From Methylotenera sp. (GTDB lineage Bacteria > Pseudomonadota > Gammaproteobacteria > Burkholderiales > Methylophilaceae): a stretch of 53,582 nt of DNA. This document shows, piece after piece, positions 18,001-26,284 of the stretch. Every line of letters starts with the position of its first letter. The stretch's first letter is position 1. The notes under the pieces are model-generated. The model was given only the letters and a program-made list of their open reading frames with translations. It had not been told where the DNA came from and did not search any database. The DNA lies in NCBI GenBank assembly GCA_021732405.1, contig JAKFVB010000010.1, positions 1 to 53,582 on the forward strand. Reading direction: 5' to 3'. A program made the position numbers and the translations under genes.

Positions 18001-18200
18001 TTATACTGGCACTGTTGCCAGCCGCTTTAGGCCTGGGCGCTGGCTCTGAAACCAACGGCCCATTATCGGTTGCCGTTATTGGTGGCATGCTTTCATCTAC
18101 CTTGCTAACCTTGGTTGTAGTGCCTGCGGTGTATTCATTGGCAATGGGCGGGGTGGAAAAGTTTGAGCATAGAAAAAATCCTAAGCCTAACATTACATAA
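15075..18200 (+). CDS. RND-family efflux permease
   Basis: A 1041-residue inner-membrane proton-driven pump of the AcrB/MexF-type superfamily. The layout is one N-terminal helix, a porter/docking loop, five helices, and a repeat of the same. The fourth-helix region V-G-V-V-V-D-D-A-I-V-V-R-E carries the paired aspartates used for proton relay, and the second half has G-L-V-A-K-N-S-I-L-L-V-D. These fit the HAE (hydrophobe/drug) group rather than heavy-metal CusA pumps. It works with the upstream adaptor. It converges with a GNAT gene nine bases away. Confidence 0.93.
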   Translation: MTLPELSIKRHVLAWMLSGVLVLFGIISYQRIAIDRFPLIEFPIITVTTTLKGANPDIMDTSVTSVIESALNTTGGIEHIQSSSSPGASIIVITFKLEKDINVAYNEVQAKLNQVIRRLPTDIDPPILQKAETNAEPVLWLALSGDRTIQQLNVYALNTLKKQLETIDGVGEVQLGGRRDRNIRVLLKPDRMNAYNVTTTDIVNAFNREHIQVPGGFLVSQSAERLLKLDLEFHRLPDLAEMVVMQRDGVSVKLKQVASVEDGLTDFRQLARFNAKPTVGLGIIKVPNSNTVDIIDEVERRLDKEIRPNLPPGMNVEVSANEAPFIREMVKALQEHLLEGTLFAALIVLIFMRSLSSTLMICLEIPVSLLGAIAVMYFAGYTFNSMTLLALLLLVGVVVDDAIVVRESIMRHLSGELGTGLEDVDTSNPKAVMAFRQQATINGSREIVFAVLASSLSLVCIFAPVIFMEGIIGKFFEAFAVVVTVGVVVSLFVSLTLTPMLCSRYLSSNTEHGKLYHSLDGFFAGLDNTYAKLLSLSLKHRWKVILVTILVVASSAFFFSAVTKEFVPEADESKFNISFKTPLGSSLEYTNTRLDLIEKVMLKHTDDVASFFSVIGAGSQGQVNAGRMSVRLKDRHERANSQKELIATLKKELGEIPGVQAFPVPASMVRGQRSEKLQFNITGPSIENVSKYAKAVQQKITGIDGFGKVDLDLQLDLPQLNMQIDRDRAAGFGITAADIANAVSVYAGGINVAKFNDEEGDGQRYDIRLKAEDGNFNQITDLSKIYLRANNGDLVRLDSVAQFKQTLGAAVIGRYDLQYAANLYASPTIPLGEAVTAVEAAAKEILPAEYKYKLSGQAEEFAKTFKNVSFIFALALVLLYMVLASQFNSFLQPLIVMVAQPLAIIGGVFALWLTGNSLNIFSMIGLVLLIGLVAKNSILLVDLTNQLRGEGQSINQALLNACPIRMRPVLMTSLTIILALLPAALGLGAGSETNGPLSVAVIGGMLSSTLLTLVVVPAVYSLAMGGVEKFEHRKNPKPNIT

Positions 18201-18208
18201 ACCTAAGA

Positions 18209-18742
18209 TTAACGCTTAATAATTTTAACTAAATATTCCAGCGTTAAACCTGTCACTTTAGGTTGCCATAATTTACTGTTTTCAGGGAAGTTTTTAAACT
18301 CGCCACTACGCGCATAGCCTAAGCGTTCATAAAAAGCGATTAGCTCTTCGCGCAATGTAATCACTGCCATATGAAAGCCGACCACGCGCCATTCTCTCAT
18401 TGTCATGGCTTCTGCGGCTTGAATCATGGTAGTGCCGTGGCCTTTACTTTGCAGGGTGGGTTTAACAGCAATCATGCCGAGGTGGGCGATATTTCTGCCG
18501 TAGGCATCCTGCTTCTCACAGCAAATAGTGGCCACAATTTGATCGCGCAATATGCCTACCAAGATAAACGCATCATCGCGTTTGACGATGCTGGCGATTT
18601 CTTGTGTGGTAGTGCGCAAACCATCCAAAATATCGGCTTCGGTAGTCCAGCCTGCGCGGCTTGTTTCACCGCGATAAGCGGAGTTGATCAATGTGGCAAT
18701 ATCTTGCGCGTCGACTAATTCGGCTTTATGAAAATGAAGCAT
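18209..18742 (-). CDS. GNAT-family N-acetyltransferase
   Basis: A 177-residue acetyl-CoA-dependent transferase. The N-terminal strand and helix (A-E-L-V-D-A-Q-D-I-A-T-L-I-N-S-A-Y-R-G-E) and the acetyl-CoA pyrophosphate-binding motif Q-S-K-G-H-G-T-T (about 119-126) are clear. A late E-R-L-G-Y motif fits motif B of the fold. The acceptor substrate is unknown. It follows the symporter gene by 11 bases on the same strand, so it may be the last gene of that unit. Confidence 0.85.
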   Translation of the reverse strand: MLHFHKAELVDAQDIATLINSAYRGETSRAGWTTEADILDGLRTTTQEIASIVKRDDAFILVGILRDQIVATICCEKQDAYGRNIAHLGMIAVKPTLQSKGHGTTMIQAAEAMTMREWRVVGFHMAVITLREELIAFYERLGYARSGEFKNFPENSKLWQPKVTGLTLEYLVKIIKR

Positions 18743-18753
18743 GCTAATTCTGA

Positions 18754-19986
18754 CTATCTATTCACTAATTTTTGTACAACTAGACTGCCAACCATATCGC
18801 CCTGCACGTTGACGGTGGTGCGTATAGTATCCAGCAGCCTATCAATCGGCAGCAAAATTGCAATCGCTTCTGCAGGTAAACCCACACTTTGCAGCACCAT
18901 CACCATAGTCACCATGCCAGCACTGGGAATACCTGGTGCGCCAACGGCAGCAATCATGGCAGTAAAAAATACGATTAATTGTTGGGTTAAGTTAAGGTCT
19001 ATTCCCACTAAATTAGCAATAAATAGGGCAGCGGCGGCTTCATATAATGCTGTGCCATCCATATTCATAGTAGCGCCCAGCGGTACTACAAAACCAGCGA
19101 TTTCTGGTTTTACATGCAAATGTTGCGTCGCGCAGCGCATGGTGACAGGCAGCGTAGCACTGCTAGAGCTGGTAGCAAACGCGGTAATCAGCGCCTCACG
19201 CGCACCACGCCAAAACCATAATGGCGTTTTACCCGTAATTAAATACAGCAACAGCGGCAATATCACCACGCCATGCAACAAGGTAGTGCCAACCACCACT
19301 GTCATAAATTTTGCCATGGTGCCCAACATAGCGGTATCTTGGGTGGCGACTAATTTAATTAATAAAGCCGCAATGCCAAACGGCGCCAGTACCATCACCC
19401 AGCCAACAATGCGCATGGTCAGTTCTAGGCCTTCTTGCAGTAAGCCTAAAATATTTTTATATCGCTCTCCACCCACCACTAAAGCGATGCCCAAAATCAG
19501 CGCGAATATCACCACCGCCAGCACATTTCCCGTTGCCAAAGCCGCAAAAGGGTTCATAAATAGGCCATGCAAAAACTGGGCAAAAAATTCGGGTAAAGGT
19601 AATTGCTGCGCTTGAAAGTTTTGAATTGAATCTGCAAACATCGCTATTTCAAGCCCACTGCCTGGCTTGAAATAATTACTAGCAAACAAGCCCAAAGCTA
19701 CAGCAATTGCCATAGTAAAAGCAAAGAAAACTAAAGTGGTGACCCAAACGCGATGCATCTGGCTGTGTTGCCGCAGATTGGCGATGCCCACCGCTATGCT
19801 GCAAAATACCAGCGGGATTAAAATCATTTTGAGCAAATCGATAAATAGCGTACCGACTAAACCCGATGCATATAAACCGCCTTTGACTAGGCTATTTTCC
19901 ACACCCAAAGTCTGAAAATACAGGCCAACTAAAACGCCGAACAATGCACCCAATAAAATTTGTGTATTTAGGCTGGGCGCTTTCAT
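18754..19986 (-). CDS. Dicarboxylate/amino acid:cation symporter (SDF family, DctA/GltP type)
   Basis: A 410-residue inner-membrane secondary transporter. It has about eight hydrophobic helices plus the two re-entrant loops of the family. The serine-rich motif appears as T-S-S-S-S-A-T-L-P-V-T and the second signature as N-M-D-G-T-A-L-Y-E-A. It probably takes up C4-dicarboxylates, glutamate or aspartate with H+ or Na+, but sequence alone does not separate these. It lies six bases downstream of the rRNA methyltransferase gene. Confidence 0.9.
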   Translation of the reverse strand: MKAPSLNTQILLGALFGVLVGLYFQTLGVENSLVKGGLYASGLVGTLFIDLLKMILIPLVFCSIAVGIANLRQHSQMHRVWVTTLVFFAFTMAIAVALGLFASNYFKPGSGLEIAMFADSIQNFQAQQLPLPEFFAQFLHGLFMNPFAALATGNVLAVVIFALILGIALVVGGERYKNILGLLQEGLELTMRIVGWVMVLAPFGIAALLIKLVATQDTAMLGTMAKFMTVVVGTTLLHGVVILPLLLYLITGKTPLWFWRGAREALITAFATSSSSATLPVTMRCATQHLHVKPEIAGFVVPLGATMNMDGTALYEAAAALFIANLVGIDLNLTQQLIVFFTAMIAAVGAPGIPSAGMVTMVMVLQSVGLPAEAIAILLPIDRLLDTIRTTVNVQGDMVGSLVVQKLVNR

Positions 19987-19992
19987 AGTTGT

Positions 19993-21423
19993 TTAGGCTT
20001 TATCTGCTTTGCTGGCTTTTGGTGTTGCCGTTTTTACTGTTTTAGATGGCGCTTTTTTGGCAACTACTTTTTTCTTGGGCTTTATTTCTGGCGCAACTTC
20101 AGCTTCTTCAACAATTTCTGGTGACATTTTTACCACATTATTTGTTGGATTTACTTTCTCAAATACAGCCGCAAAAAAGCCATCCGTGTCATGCAAGTGC
20201 GGCAGCAATTTTAAATAATCGCCCGTATCCAGTTTGATTTGCTGATGACTTAAAACGGTGTTGGCGGGTATTAATTTAAAATCAGTATTTGCGGCTAAGA
20301 AAGCTTCGGCAATCGCTTCGTTTTCATCATTTAATAAGCTGCAAGTCGCATAAATTAAACGCCCACCTACTTTTGTTAATTTCGCCGCGCGCGCCAAAAT
20401 ATTGGTTTGCTTGATATTAAGCTCTGCAATATCTGCTTCTTCAAAACGCCATTTTAAATCGGGATTGCGGCGCAAAGTGCCGAAACCGCTACATGGCGCA
20501 TCCACTAAAACTCGGTCAAATTTAGCGTTAAGTCGTTTTAATTTAGGGTCTGTTTCAGAGCTAATCACCTGCGCGTGCAAATTAGACAAGCCTGAACGCT
20601 TAAGGCGTTTACCCAAATTAAACAAGCGTTTTTCTGAAATATCAAACGCATATAAGCGCCCTGTGTTTTTCATTAATGCGCCAATCGCTAGCGTTTTTCC
20701 GCCTGCGCCTGCACAAAAATCGGCCACCATTTGGCCGCGCTTTGGCGCAACCAAATATGCCAATAACTGGCTGCCTTCGTCCTGCACTTCAATCTTGCCC
20801 GCCTCAAACAGCACATGCTTGCTAATGTTTAAGCGCGCACCCATGCGGATGCCGATAGGTGAATACGGCGTCACTTCAATCACATTATCTTTAATAGTAT
20901 TTTCGGCCAACATGCGCGCCAATACTTCTTCGCGTGTTCCCTTAATCGTATTCACACGTAAATCTAGCGCGGCTTGCTCAAACATACTGCGGCAAATGGT
21001 CAGCGCCTCTGCTTCGCCGTATTGCGCCACTAATTTATTCCACAACCAATCACGCACATCGGCCTGCACGGGTAGCGGAAAATCTTGGGTAGATTTAGCT
21101 TTAATCGCATGCGCCCACTCGGTTTGCTGCTCATTTAAAATCGGTTCTAATTCACGGATACTTTTGCCTTGCACGCGCAACAGCCACGCCAAAATAAGCT
21201 TACGTGCGTCATCTGGGTCATTTGCCTCGTTTGCGGTAACCGCACTTAAATAGCGTAAGCGACGCAAAACGCCATACACACTCTCTGCCACAAACGCGCG
21301 GTCTTTAGTGCCAAGCTCACGATTATTACGAAAAAAGTCGCCTAGCTTAGCATCTGCTGGGCTATTAAAATCCAGCAAATTGGTGAGTAACATGGCTGCT
21401 TGGCGCAGTAAATTTGGGGTCAT
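19993..21423 (-). CDS. RsmB-like 16S rRNA cytosine-C5 methyltransferase with Lys/Ala-rich tail
   Basis: A 476-residue NOL1/NOP2/Sun methyltransferase that uses S-adenosylmethionine to methylate rRNA cytosine (RsmB acts at C967 in E. coli). An N-terminal NusB-like helical domain (about 1-135) precedes the catalytic domain with the SAM site (FCAGAGGKTLAIG), the D-A-P-C-S-G-F-G-T-L-R-R-N-P-D motif, and the second cysteine in Y-A-T-C-S-L-L. The last 40-45 residues are an added Lys/Ala/Pro/Thr tail (P-K-K-K-V-V-A-K-K-A-P and so on). The tail is unusual for the family and probably a disordered nucleic-acid-binding extension. It follows the DUF3108 pair. Confidence 0.9.
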   Translation of the reverse strand: MTPNLLRQAAMLLTNLLDFNSPADAKLGDFFRNNRELGTKDRAFVAESVYGVLRRLRYLSAVTANEANDPDDARKLILAWLLRVQGKSIRELEPILNEQQTEWAHAIKAKSTQDFPLPVQADVRDWLWNKLVAQYGEAEALTICRSMFEQAALDLRVNTIKGTREEVLARMLAENTIKDNVIEVTPYSPIGIRMGARLNISKHVLFEAGKIEVQDEGSQLLAYLVAPKRGQMVADFCAGAGGKTLAIGALMKNTGRLYAFDISEKRLFNLGKRLKRSGLSNLHAQVISSETDPKLKRLNAKFDRVLVDAPCSGFGTLRRNPDLKWRFEEADIAELNIKQTNILARAAKLTKVGGRLIYATCSLLNDENEAIAEAFLAANTDFKLIPANTVLSHQQIKLDTGDYLKLLPHLHDTDGFFAAVFEKVNPTNNVVKMSPEIVEEAEVAPEIKPKKKVVAKKAPSKTVKTATPKASKADKA

Positions 21424-21447
21424 ATTGTTATCTTACATATCTTAAAG

Positions 21448-22539
21448 TTAATTGAGCGTAGGGCGTGCTGTGCTAATACGGTTTGCGACCAGCTCGTACA
21501 CTCTACCGTTTTTTTCTATTTTACGAATTTTTACTGGCAAATATTGATAATCGATTGCCAGCCAAAGCTCTGTTTTTTCGTCTGTATTTTCGTTCTCGTG
21601 AACAATGTGGACGGTTTTAATTTCACCCAGCGGAATATTAATATTCTCTTCACCGCCAAAACTATAATCATAAGTTGCCAGTTTTTTGCCCGTTGCAATG
21701 CTGATTTGCATGCGCTCTAGCGGTGCTACATACATAAATTGATACATAAAGCTCAGTAAATCTTGCGTGCCATCTGTGATTTCTTCTGTTTTTGTGCCTT
21801 TGGCAGTGGTTAAGCTAACGGTTTTATTTGTCCAATCGAATTTGGCACTATAGGTTTTATCTACTTTATCGCCGTACTGATACAGATAACTCAATGGTTG
21901 CAAACCACTCTTAGTGAGCTGACCTTCACTGGTTTGCATTAAATCTGAGACAATTAATGCAGCCAAGCCTTGCGGCTTAATCAAACTGGTTAACTGGTAT
22001 TGCTGGCCATCCAGTAAATTAAATACAATTTTGGCGGCGCCCTCCGCAGCACCATCTATCTCGGTTCTGACCTCAAACTCAGTTTCTACATATTGATATG
22101 CATTTTCATTAATGACTAAGCCAGTATCAATTGGCTGTGGCTCGGTTTGCACTAAATCAACATTGTCAGACAGCACTGTTTCAACTGGCGTTACGGTTGA
22201 AATAGGCTCTGTTGGGTTCAACGTTTGTGCTGTTAAATCTGTTGCCTGTGGTTCTGTTGCAGGCAGTGGTTGTTGCGTCATTTCTTGCGGCAAAGGCCCA
22301 GCAACTGGCTCTTCTTGTGCAATGGGTTCTTCGACTATCGGTTCTTTAACTATCTCTTTCAAAACCACTTTTGGTCTTTGCAATCGTGCCTCAATGGTAT
22401 GCATTTCTTTTTTTTGGTTGGGCAAGCGCACATCAAAACCACCGACCAAATAGGCATGCAATAAAGCAGAAACAACAATCGCTAGCGCTAGTCTATTAGT
22501 GCTGGTGTCTTTGATGATTTCTGCAATGTTATTCCACAT
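21448..22539 (-). CDS. DUF3108 protein with TonB-like N-terminal anchor and Pro-rich spacer
   Basis: A 363-residue protein. One membrane helix (about residues 15-33) is followed by a Pro/Glu/Gln-rich spacer (about 55-130, with repeated E-P-I and E-E-P), as in TonB-type proteins, then a beta-rich DUF3108 domain (about 155-360) expected in the periplasm. The domain shares the pattern G-T-Q-D-L-L-S-x-x-Y-Q-F-M, then T-G-K-K-L, then L-W-L-A-x-D-x-x-Y-L-P-V with the upstream gene product, so the two are paralogues. The ATG lies inside the upstream gene (11-base overlap), indicating coupling. The function is unknown. Confidence 0.82.
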   Translation of the reverse strand: MWNNIAEIIKDTSTNRLALAIVVSALLHAYLVGGFDVRLPNQKKEMHTIEARLQRPKVVLKEIVKEPIVEEPIAQEEPVAGPLPQEMTQQPLPATEPQATDLTAQTLNPTEPISTVTPVETVLSDNVDLVQTEPQPIDTGLVINENAYQYVETEFEVRTEIDGAAEGAAKIVFNLLDGQQYQLTSLIKPQGLAALIVSDLMQTSEGQLTKSGLQPLSYLYQYGDKVDKTYSAKFDWTNKTVSLTTAKGTKTEEITDGTQDLLSFMYQFMYVAPLERMQISIATGKKLATYDYSFGGEENINIPLGEIKTVHIVHENENTDEKTELWLAIDYQYLPVKIRKIEKNGRVYELVANRISTARPTLN

Positions 22540-23236
22540 GTATGCTGGTTAGCGTTTGCTCAAAATTAGCGCCATCTTCATCCGTTAACTTGTACTGCAC
22601 GGGCAGATAATATTGATCTTCTGCTAACCATAACTGTTTTTTATCATCCCCAGCTGCTGGTGAATTGGCGATATGCAGCGCTTTAAATTGCGCATTGGCA
22701 GCACTTAATTTTAAGCCGCGACCCATCACTTTATACTGGTAACGGTTCAGTTTCTTGCCTGTGGTCAAGGTCACATTGATAGCATTAGCCGCACGCGCTT
22801 TACTAGACATAAACATAAACTGGTAAGCGTAGCTCAGCAAATCTTGTGTACCTTTTTCTAAAGTTTGTGTTTTAACATCACCCTTTACTTGCATGCTAAG
22901 CGTATTTTTTGCCCAATCAAAATCATTAATCAGCGTTTTCTTTTTACTGTCGCCTTGATGCAATTCAAAATGTTTAGGTTTTAAGCCTTCTTTAGTCACG
23001 CTACCACTGCTGCTTAATTTACGCTCACCGAGCAGCGCATACACACCAATACCTTTTGTCACTGATTCAATTTTGTATTGGCTGCCATCTTGGCTAAAGT
23101 TTTCCACTACTTTGGCAAATAATTTACCATCGCGTTTTACTTCATATTCTAGTTGAACACTCTTAGGCACTGCTTGCGCAATTGCACCATAACTGGCGAG
23201 ACAGATACAAATAATCCATTTGCTAAGCTTTAACAT
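22529..23236 (-). CDS. DUF3108 exported protein
   Basis: A 235-residue periplasmic protein with a signal peptide (residues 1-22, ending A-I-A-Q-A). The mature protein is a single DUF3108 domain: Q-L-E-Y-E-V-K-R-D-G-K at the start, G-T-Q-D-L-L-S-Y-A-Y-Q-F-M in the middle, T-G-K-K-L-N-R-Y-Q-Y, and L-W-L-A-E-D-Q-Y-Y-L-P-V near the end. It is 60 bases after purM on the same strand and overlaps the second DUF3108 gene. Its role is unknown. The family is predicted to be beta-rich and envelope-located. Confidence 0.82.
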   Translation of the reverse strand: MLKLSKWIICICLASYGAIAQAVPKSVQLEYEVKRDGKLFAKVVENFSQDGSQYKIESVTKGIGVYALLGERKLSSSGSVTKEGLKPKHFELHQGDSKKKTLINDFDWAKNTLSMQVKGDVKTQTLEKGTQDLLSYAYQFMFMSSKARAANAINVTLTTGKKLNRYQYKVMGRGLKLSAANAQFKALHIANSPAAGDDKKQLWLAEDQYYLPVQYKLTDEDGANFEQTLTSIHVE

Positions 23237-23296
23237 TTATTTTCCAAATGATTGAATAAAGCTGTTTAACGCACATGGCAGATATGCGTTGTCTGC

Positions 23297-24343
23297 TTAA
23301 ACAACAACGGTAGGCGCCTCATTGGCGTTTTGTGCGCGAATGGTGCCGATTTCATATACTGTTTCGCCTGCTGCTTCTAACAATTGTTTAGCCGCTGTCG
23401 CATCACTTCTCGCCATAATCACAACCATACCAATGCCGCAGTTAAAGGTTCTGTACATCTCGCTGTGTGTAATATTGCCCTGCGCTTGCAACCATTTAAA
23501 TAAAGGCGGTAAATCCCAGCTTTTTGCGCTGATTTCAGCGGTTAAGCCAGCTGGCAATACACGCGGAATATTCTCAGTGATACCGCCACCCGTGATATGC
23601 GCCATACCTTTTACAGGCAAGGCATCAATTAACTTAAGCAAAGATTTCACATAGATTTTGGTTGGGGCCATCACCACATCTTTAAATTTACGCCCATGAA
23701 AGTCGGATTCAAAATCAATGCCAGAATTGCTAATGAGTTTACGGATTAATGAGTAACCATTGGAGTGCGCACCGCTTGAAGCTAAGCCCAGCACTACATC
23801 GCCAGCCGCAATGCTTAAACCGTTGATGATTTTTTCTTTATCCACACAACCCACTGCAAAACCCGCTAAATCATACTCACCCGCTGGGTACATGCCTGGC
23901 ATTTCGGCCGTTTCGCCACCCACTAGCGCGCAGCCAGATTGTTCACAGCCTTCTGCAATACCTTTAATCACTTGCGCTGCAGTGCCTACTTCTAGTTTGC
24001 CGCAAGCAAAATAATCCAAGAAAAATAGCGGCTCTGCGCCCTGCACCAAAATGTCGTTCACGCTCATGGCGACTAAATCGATGCCAACCGTGTCATGCTT
24101 ATTTAGCTCAAAAGCTAATTTCAGTTTAGTACCCACACCATCCGTGCCTGATACCAGCACAGGATTTTTAAACTTTTTAGGCATTTCAAATAATGAGCCA
24201 AAACCGCCGATGCCAGCCAACACTTCTGGGCGCATGGTGCGTTTAGCGTAGGGCTTAATTTGCTCTACTAAAGCATCGCCCGCTTCCATATCAACGCCTG
24301 CGTCGCGGTAACTAATAGAGTTTGTGGGATTATTGGTATTCAA
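23297..24343 (-). CDS. purM: Phosphoribosylformylglycinamidine cyclo-ligase (AIR synthetase)
   Basis: The fifth step of purine synthesis, ATP-dependent closure of FGAM to aminoimidazole ribotide in the cytoplasm. Signature segments include S-Y-R-D-A-G-V-D near the start, [22 protein letters not shown] and M-A-H-I-T-G-G-G. There is no ATG near the start. I prefer the TTG at 24343 (348 aa) because GAG lies seven bases before it and a TATACT box lies at 24393-24388. A TTG at 24370 would add nine residues but leave almost no leader. The purN gene, often next to purM, is not adjacent here. Confidence 0.93.
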   Translation of the reverse strand: MNTNNPTNSISYRDAGVDMEAGDALVEQIKPYAKRTMRPEVLAGIGGFGSLFEMPKKFKNPVLVSGTDGVGTKLKLAFELNKHDTVGIDLVAMSVNDILVQGAEPLFFLDYFACGKLEVGTAAQVIKGIAEGCEQSGCALVGGETAEMPGMYPAGEYDLAGFAVGCVDKEKIINGLSIAAGDVVLGLASSGAHSNGYSLIRKLISNSGIDFESDFHGRKFKDVVMAPTKIYVKSLLKLIDALPVKGMAHITGGGITENIPRVLPAGLTAEISAKSWDLPPLFKWLQAQGNITHSEMYRTFNCGIGMVVIMARSDATAAKQLLEAAGETVYEIGTIRAQNANEAPTVVV

Positions 24344-24380
24344 AACTGTTCTCGATTCAATTAATTGCAATGTATTTATT

Positions 24381-24404
24381 CAAGTTAAGTATAATTTTAA
24401 CTTA
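24381..24404. promoter_or_regulatory. Overlapping divergent -10 boxes inside an inverted repeat (purM/perM)
   Basis: In the purM-perM gap the plus strand has a perfect TATAAT at 24390-24395 and the minus strand has TATACT at 24393-24388, so the two -10 boxes overlap. They sit between the arms of the inverted repeat AAGTTAA (24382-24388) and TTAACTT (24397-24403), with an 8-base spacer. The -35 elements are weak on both strands. A protein bound to the repeat, or polymerase on one promoter, would block the other. Confidence 0.45.
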
Positions 24405-24449
24405 TCTCGCATTTTAACTCACTATTCAATTTAACCATTCAAATTAACC

Positions 24450-25556
24450 ATGGCCAATCAACCAAAAAACAGTCGCAACAAACTGTCTGACAGCAATATT
24501 GTTGCAGATAACCGTTGGTTAATTTTAAGCGCAGTTTTTTTGCTGCTGCTGTATTTTTTGTTGCCAGTGCTCACCCCGTTTTTAACGGCAGCTATTTTGG
24601 CGTACATGTGCGACCCATTGGTGGATAGGCTAAGTGTACTTGGTTACAAAAAGTATCAATTTGGCCGCACAACCGCAACAGTGCTAGTGATGATGGCAAT
24701 TATGGGCGTCATTACCTTGCTACTTTTAATTATTATCCCTGTTTTGCAAAAAGAATCTTTGCTCATTATTGAGCGATTACCTAACGTAATTACCAATATT
24801 CGCGCCACGGCAGAGCCTTTTCTGCAAAAGCACTTTGGCATTAGTTTGGCGATTGATAGCGCGCAAATTCAAGAAATTATCACCAAAAACTGGAAAACAG
24901 CAGGCGGCATATTAGGTGATGTGCTTAAAACGGCTGGCACCAATAGCATGGCGCTTATTGGCGTAGTTGCTAATATATTGTTATTGCCAGTAGTGCTGTT
25001 TTATCTGTTGCGCGATTGGGATGAGTTGATGAAAGGCATCGGCAATTTGATTCCACGTCATATTGTGGGCAAAACCACTGAGCTCGCTCAAGAAATAGAC
25101 CAAATGCTGGCTGAATTTTTGCGCGGGCAATTTACTGTAATGGTGATTATGAGCGTGTTTTATGCAGTTGGCCTTTGGATGACAGGGCTGGATATGGCGT
25201 TACCAATTGGTATTATTGCAGGCTTGCTGGGTTTTATACCCTACTTAGGCCCAGCAATTGGCATGGGCTTGGCATTGTTAGTAGGCGCATTACAATTCAC
25301 CAGTATCGGCCAGTTAATCCCAGTTTTAATGGTATTTGGTGTTGGGCAGCTAGTAGAAAGCAACTTTATCACACCAAAATTGGTGGGTGACCGTATTGGT
25401 TTGCACCCAGTTGTGGTGATTTTTGCTTTGCTGGCGGGCGGGCAATTATTTGGGTTTGTTGGCGTACTGCTGGCATTACCAGTCAGTGCAGCAATCGCCG
25501 TTGGTCTGCGCCACACTAAAGACAGCTATTTAGACAGCGACGCTTATCTTAAATAA
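24450..25556 (+). CDS. perM: AI-2E family transporter / PerM-like permease
   Basis: A 368-residue inner-membrane protein with an N-terminal hydrophobic pair (about 26-70), a soluble insert (about 105-160), and about five further helices ending near residue 350. This is the layout of the AI-2E/PerM family, with family segments such as P-L-V-D-R-L near residue 55 and G-F-I-P-Y-L-G-P near 260. The substrate is unknown; family members have been linked to autoinducer-2 export and to Na+/H+ antiport. It is divergent from purM and followed by hda, a neighbourhood conserved in betaproteobacteria. Confidence 0.85.
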   Translation: MANQPKNSRNKLSDSNIVADNRWLILSAVFLLLLYFLLPVLTPFLTAAILAYMCDPLVDRLSVLGYKKYQFGRTTATVLVMMAIMGVITLLLLIIIPVLQKESLLIIERLPNVITNIRATAEPFLQKHFGISLAIDSAQIQEIITKNWKTAGGILGDVLKTAGTNSMALIGVVANILLLPVVLFYLLRDWDELMKGIGNLIPRHIVGKTTELAQEIDQMLAEFLRGQFTVMVIMSVFYAVGLWMTGLDMALPIGIIAGLLGFIPYLGPAIGMGLALLVGALQFTSIGQLIPVLMVFGVGQLVESNFITPKLVGDRIGLHPVVVIFALLAGGQLFGFVGVLLALPVSAAIAVGLRHTKDSYLDSDAYLK

Positions 25557-25629
25557 TTTAACTAGCTTTAAATCACTTAACTAACCTGCTTAACTGCGTA
25601 CTTAACCCTATTTTTCAAGCAAATATTGC

Positions 25630-26238
25630 ATGAAACAACTGCTATTAGACATTAAACCTGCCGCGCCACCTACCCTGCAAAATTTTGTAGTAGGTCGCAA
25701 TGCAGAAGCGCTTTCAAGCCTACAAACGGCGGCTAATGGCCAAAATCCCCAGTTTATTTATCTGTGGGGCGAATCTGGCTCTGGCAAGAGTCATTTGCTG
25801 CAGGCTTGCAGGGCAATCGGCGCCAGCGTGGTTGATGACGTGCACTTGTTAGGTAACGATGCGCAAATTGACTTATTTAACCAATATAATCAGCGCAAAG
25901 AAGTGGGCGAATGGATGATTACCGCAGGCCTGCATGCGCCCACGCAGATGGGTCTGCGTGATGATGTTGCAACGCGCTTGGCTTGGGGCTTGGTGTATCA
26001 GTTACAACCATTAAATGATATGGAAAAAGCCACCGCACTTAAACAGCATGCTTTTGAACGCGGCATGAAATTACCCGATGAAGTAGTGGATTATTGCCTG
26101 CGTTATTTGCGCCGCGATTTACCCACATTGATGGCAACGCTGGATGCGCTGGATGAATGGTCACTGACCATGCAAAAACCGATTACGGTGCCGATGTTGC
26201 GTAAATTATTACAATTAAATCTAGATTTAACCGATTAG
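25630..26238 (+). CDS. hda: DnaA regulatory inactivator Hda
   Basis: A DnaA-like AAA+ protein that, with the DNA-loaded sliding clamp, stimulates ATP hydrolysis by DnaA and limits re-initiation of replication. The 202-aa length suits Hda rather than DnaA because there is no DNA-binding domain IV. The N-terminus K-Q-L-L-L-D-I resembles a clamp-binding motif. Walker A is G-E-S-G-S-G-K-S and Walker B is V-V-D-D-V-H. It lies 73 bases after perM. Confidence 0.92.
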   Translation: MKQLLLDIKPAAPPTLQNFVVGRNAEALSSLQTAANGQNPQFIYLWGESGSGKSHLLQACRAIGASVVDDVHLLGNDAQIDLFNQYNQRKEVGEWMITAGLHAPTQMGLRDDVATRLAWGLVYQLQPLNDMEKATALKQHAFERGMKLPDEVVDYCLRYLRRDLPTLMATLDALDEWSLTMQKPITVPMLRKLLQLNLDLTD

Positions 26239-26284
26239 TCGCGATTAAGATAAAACACATGTTAAGTTACTTTAAGCCTATACC

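Noticed and set aside
18728-19615. Long plus-strand open frame (295 codons) opposite the symporter gene
   Set aside because: It is a shadow of the clear SDF symporter on the minus strand. The translation is Ser/Thr/Asn/Ala-rich with no recognisable domain.
20402-21253. Plus-strand open frame of 283 codons opposite the RsmB-like gene
   Set aside because: It lies wholly within a well-supported methyltransferase gene on the other strand and shows no family motif.
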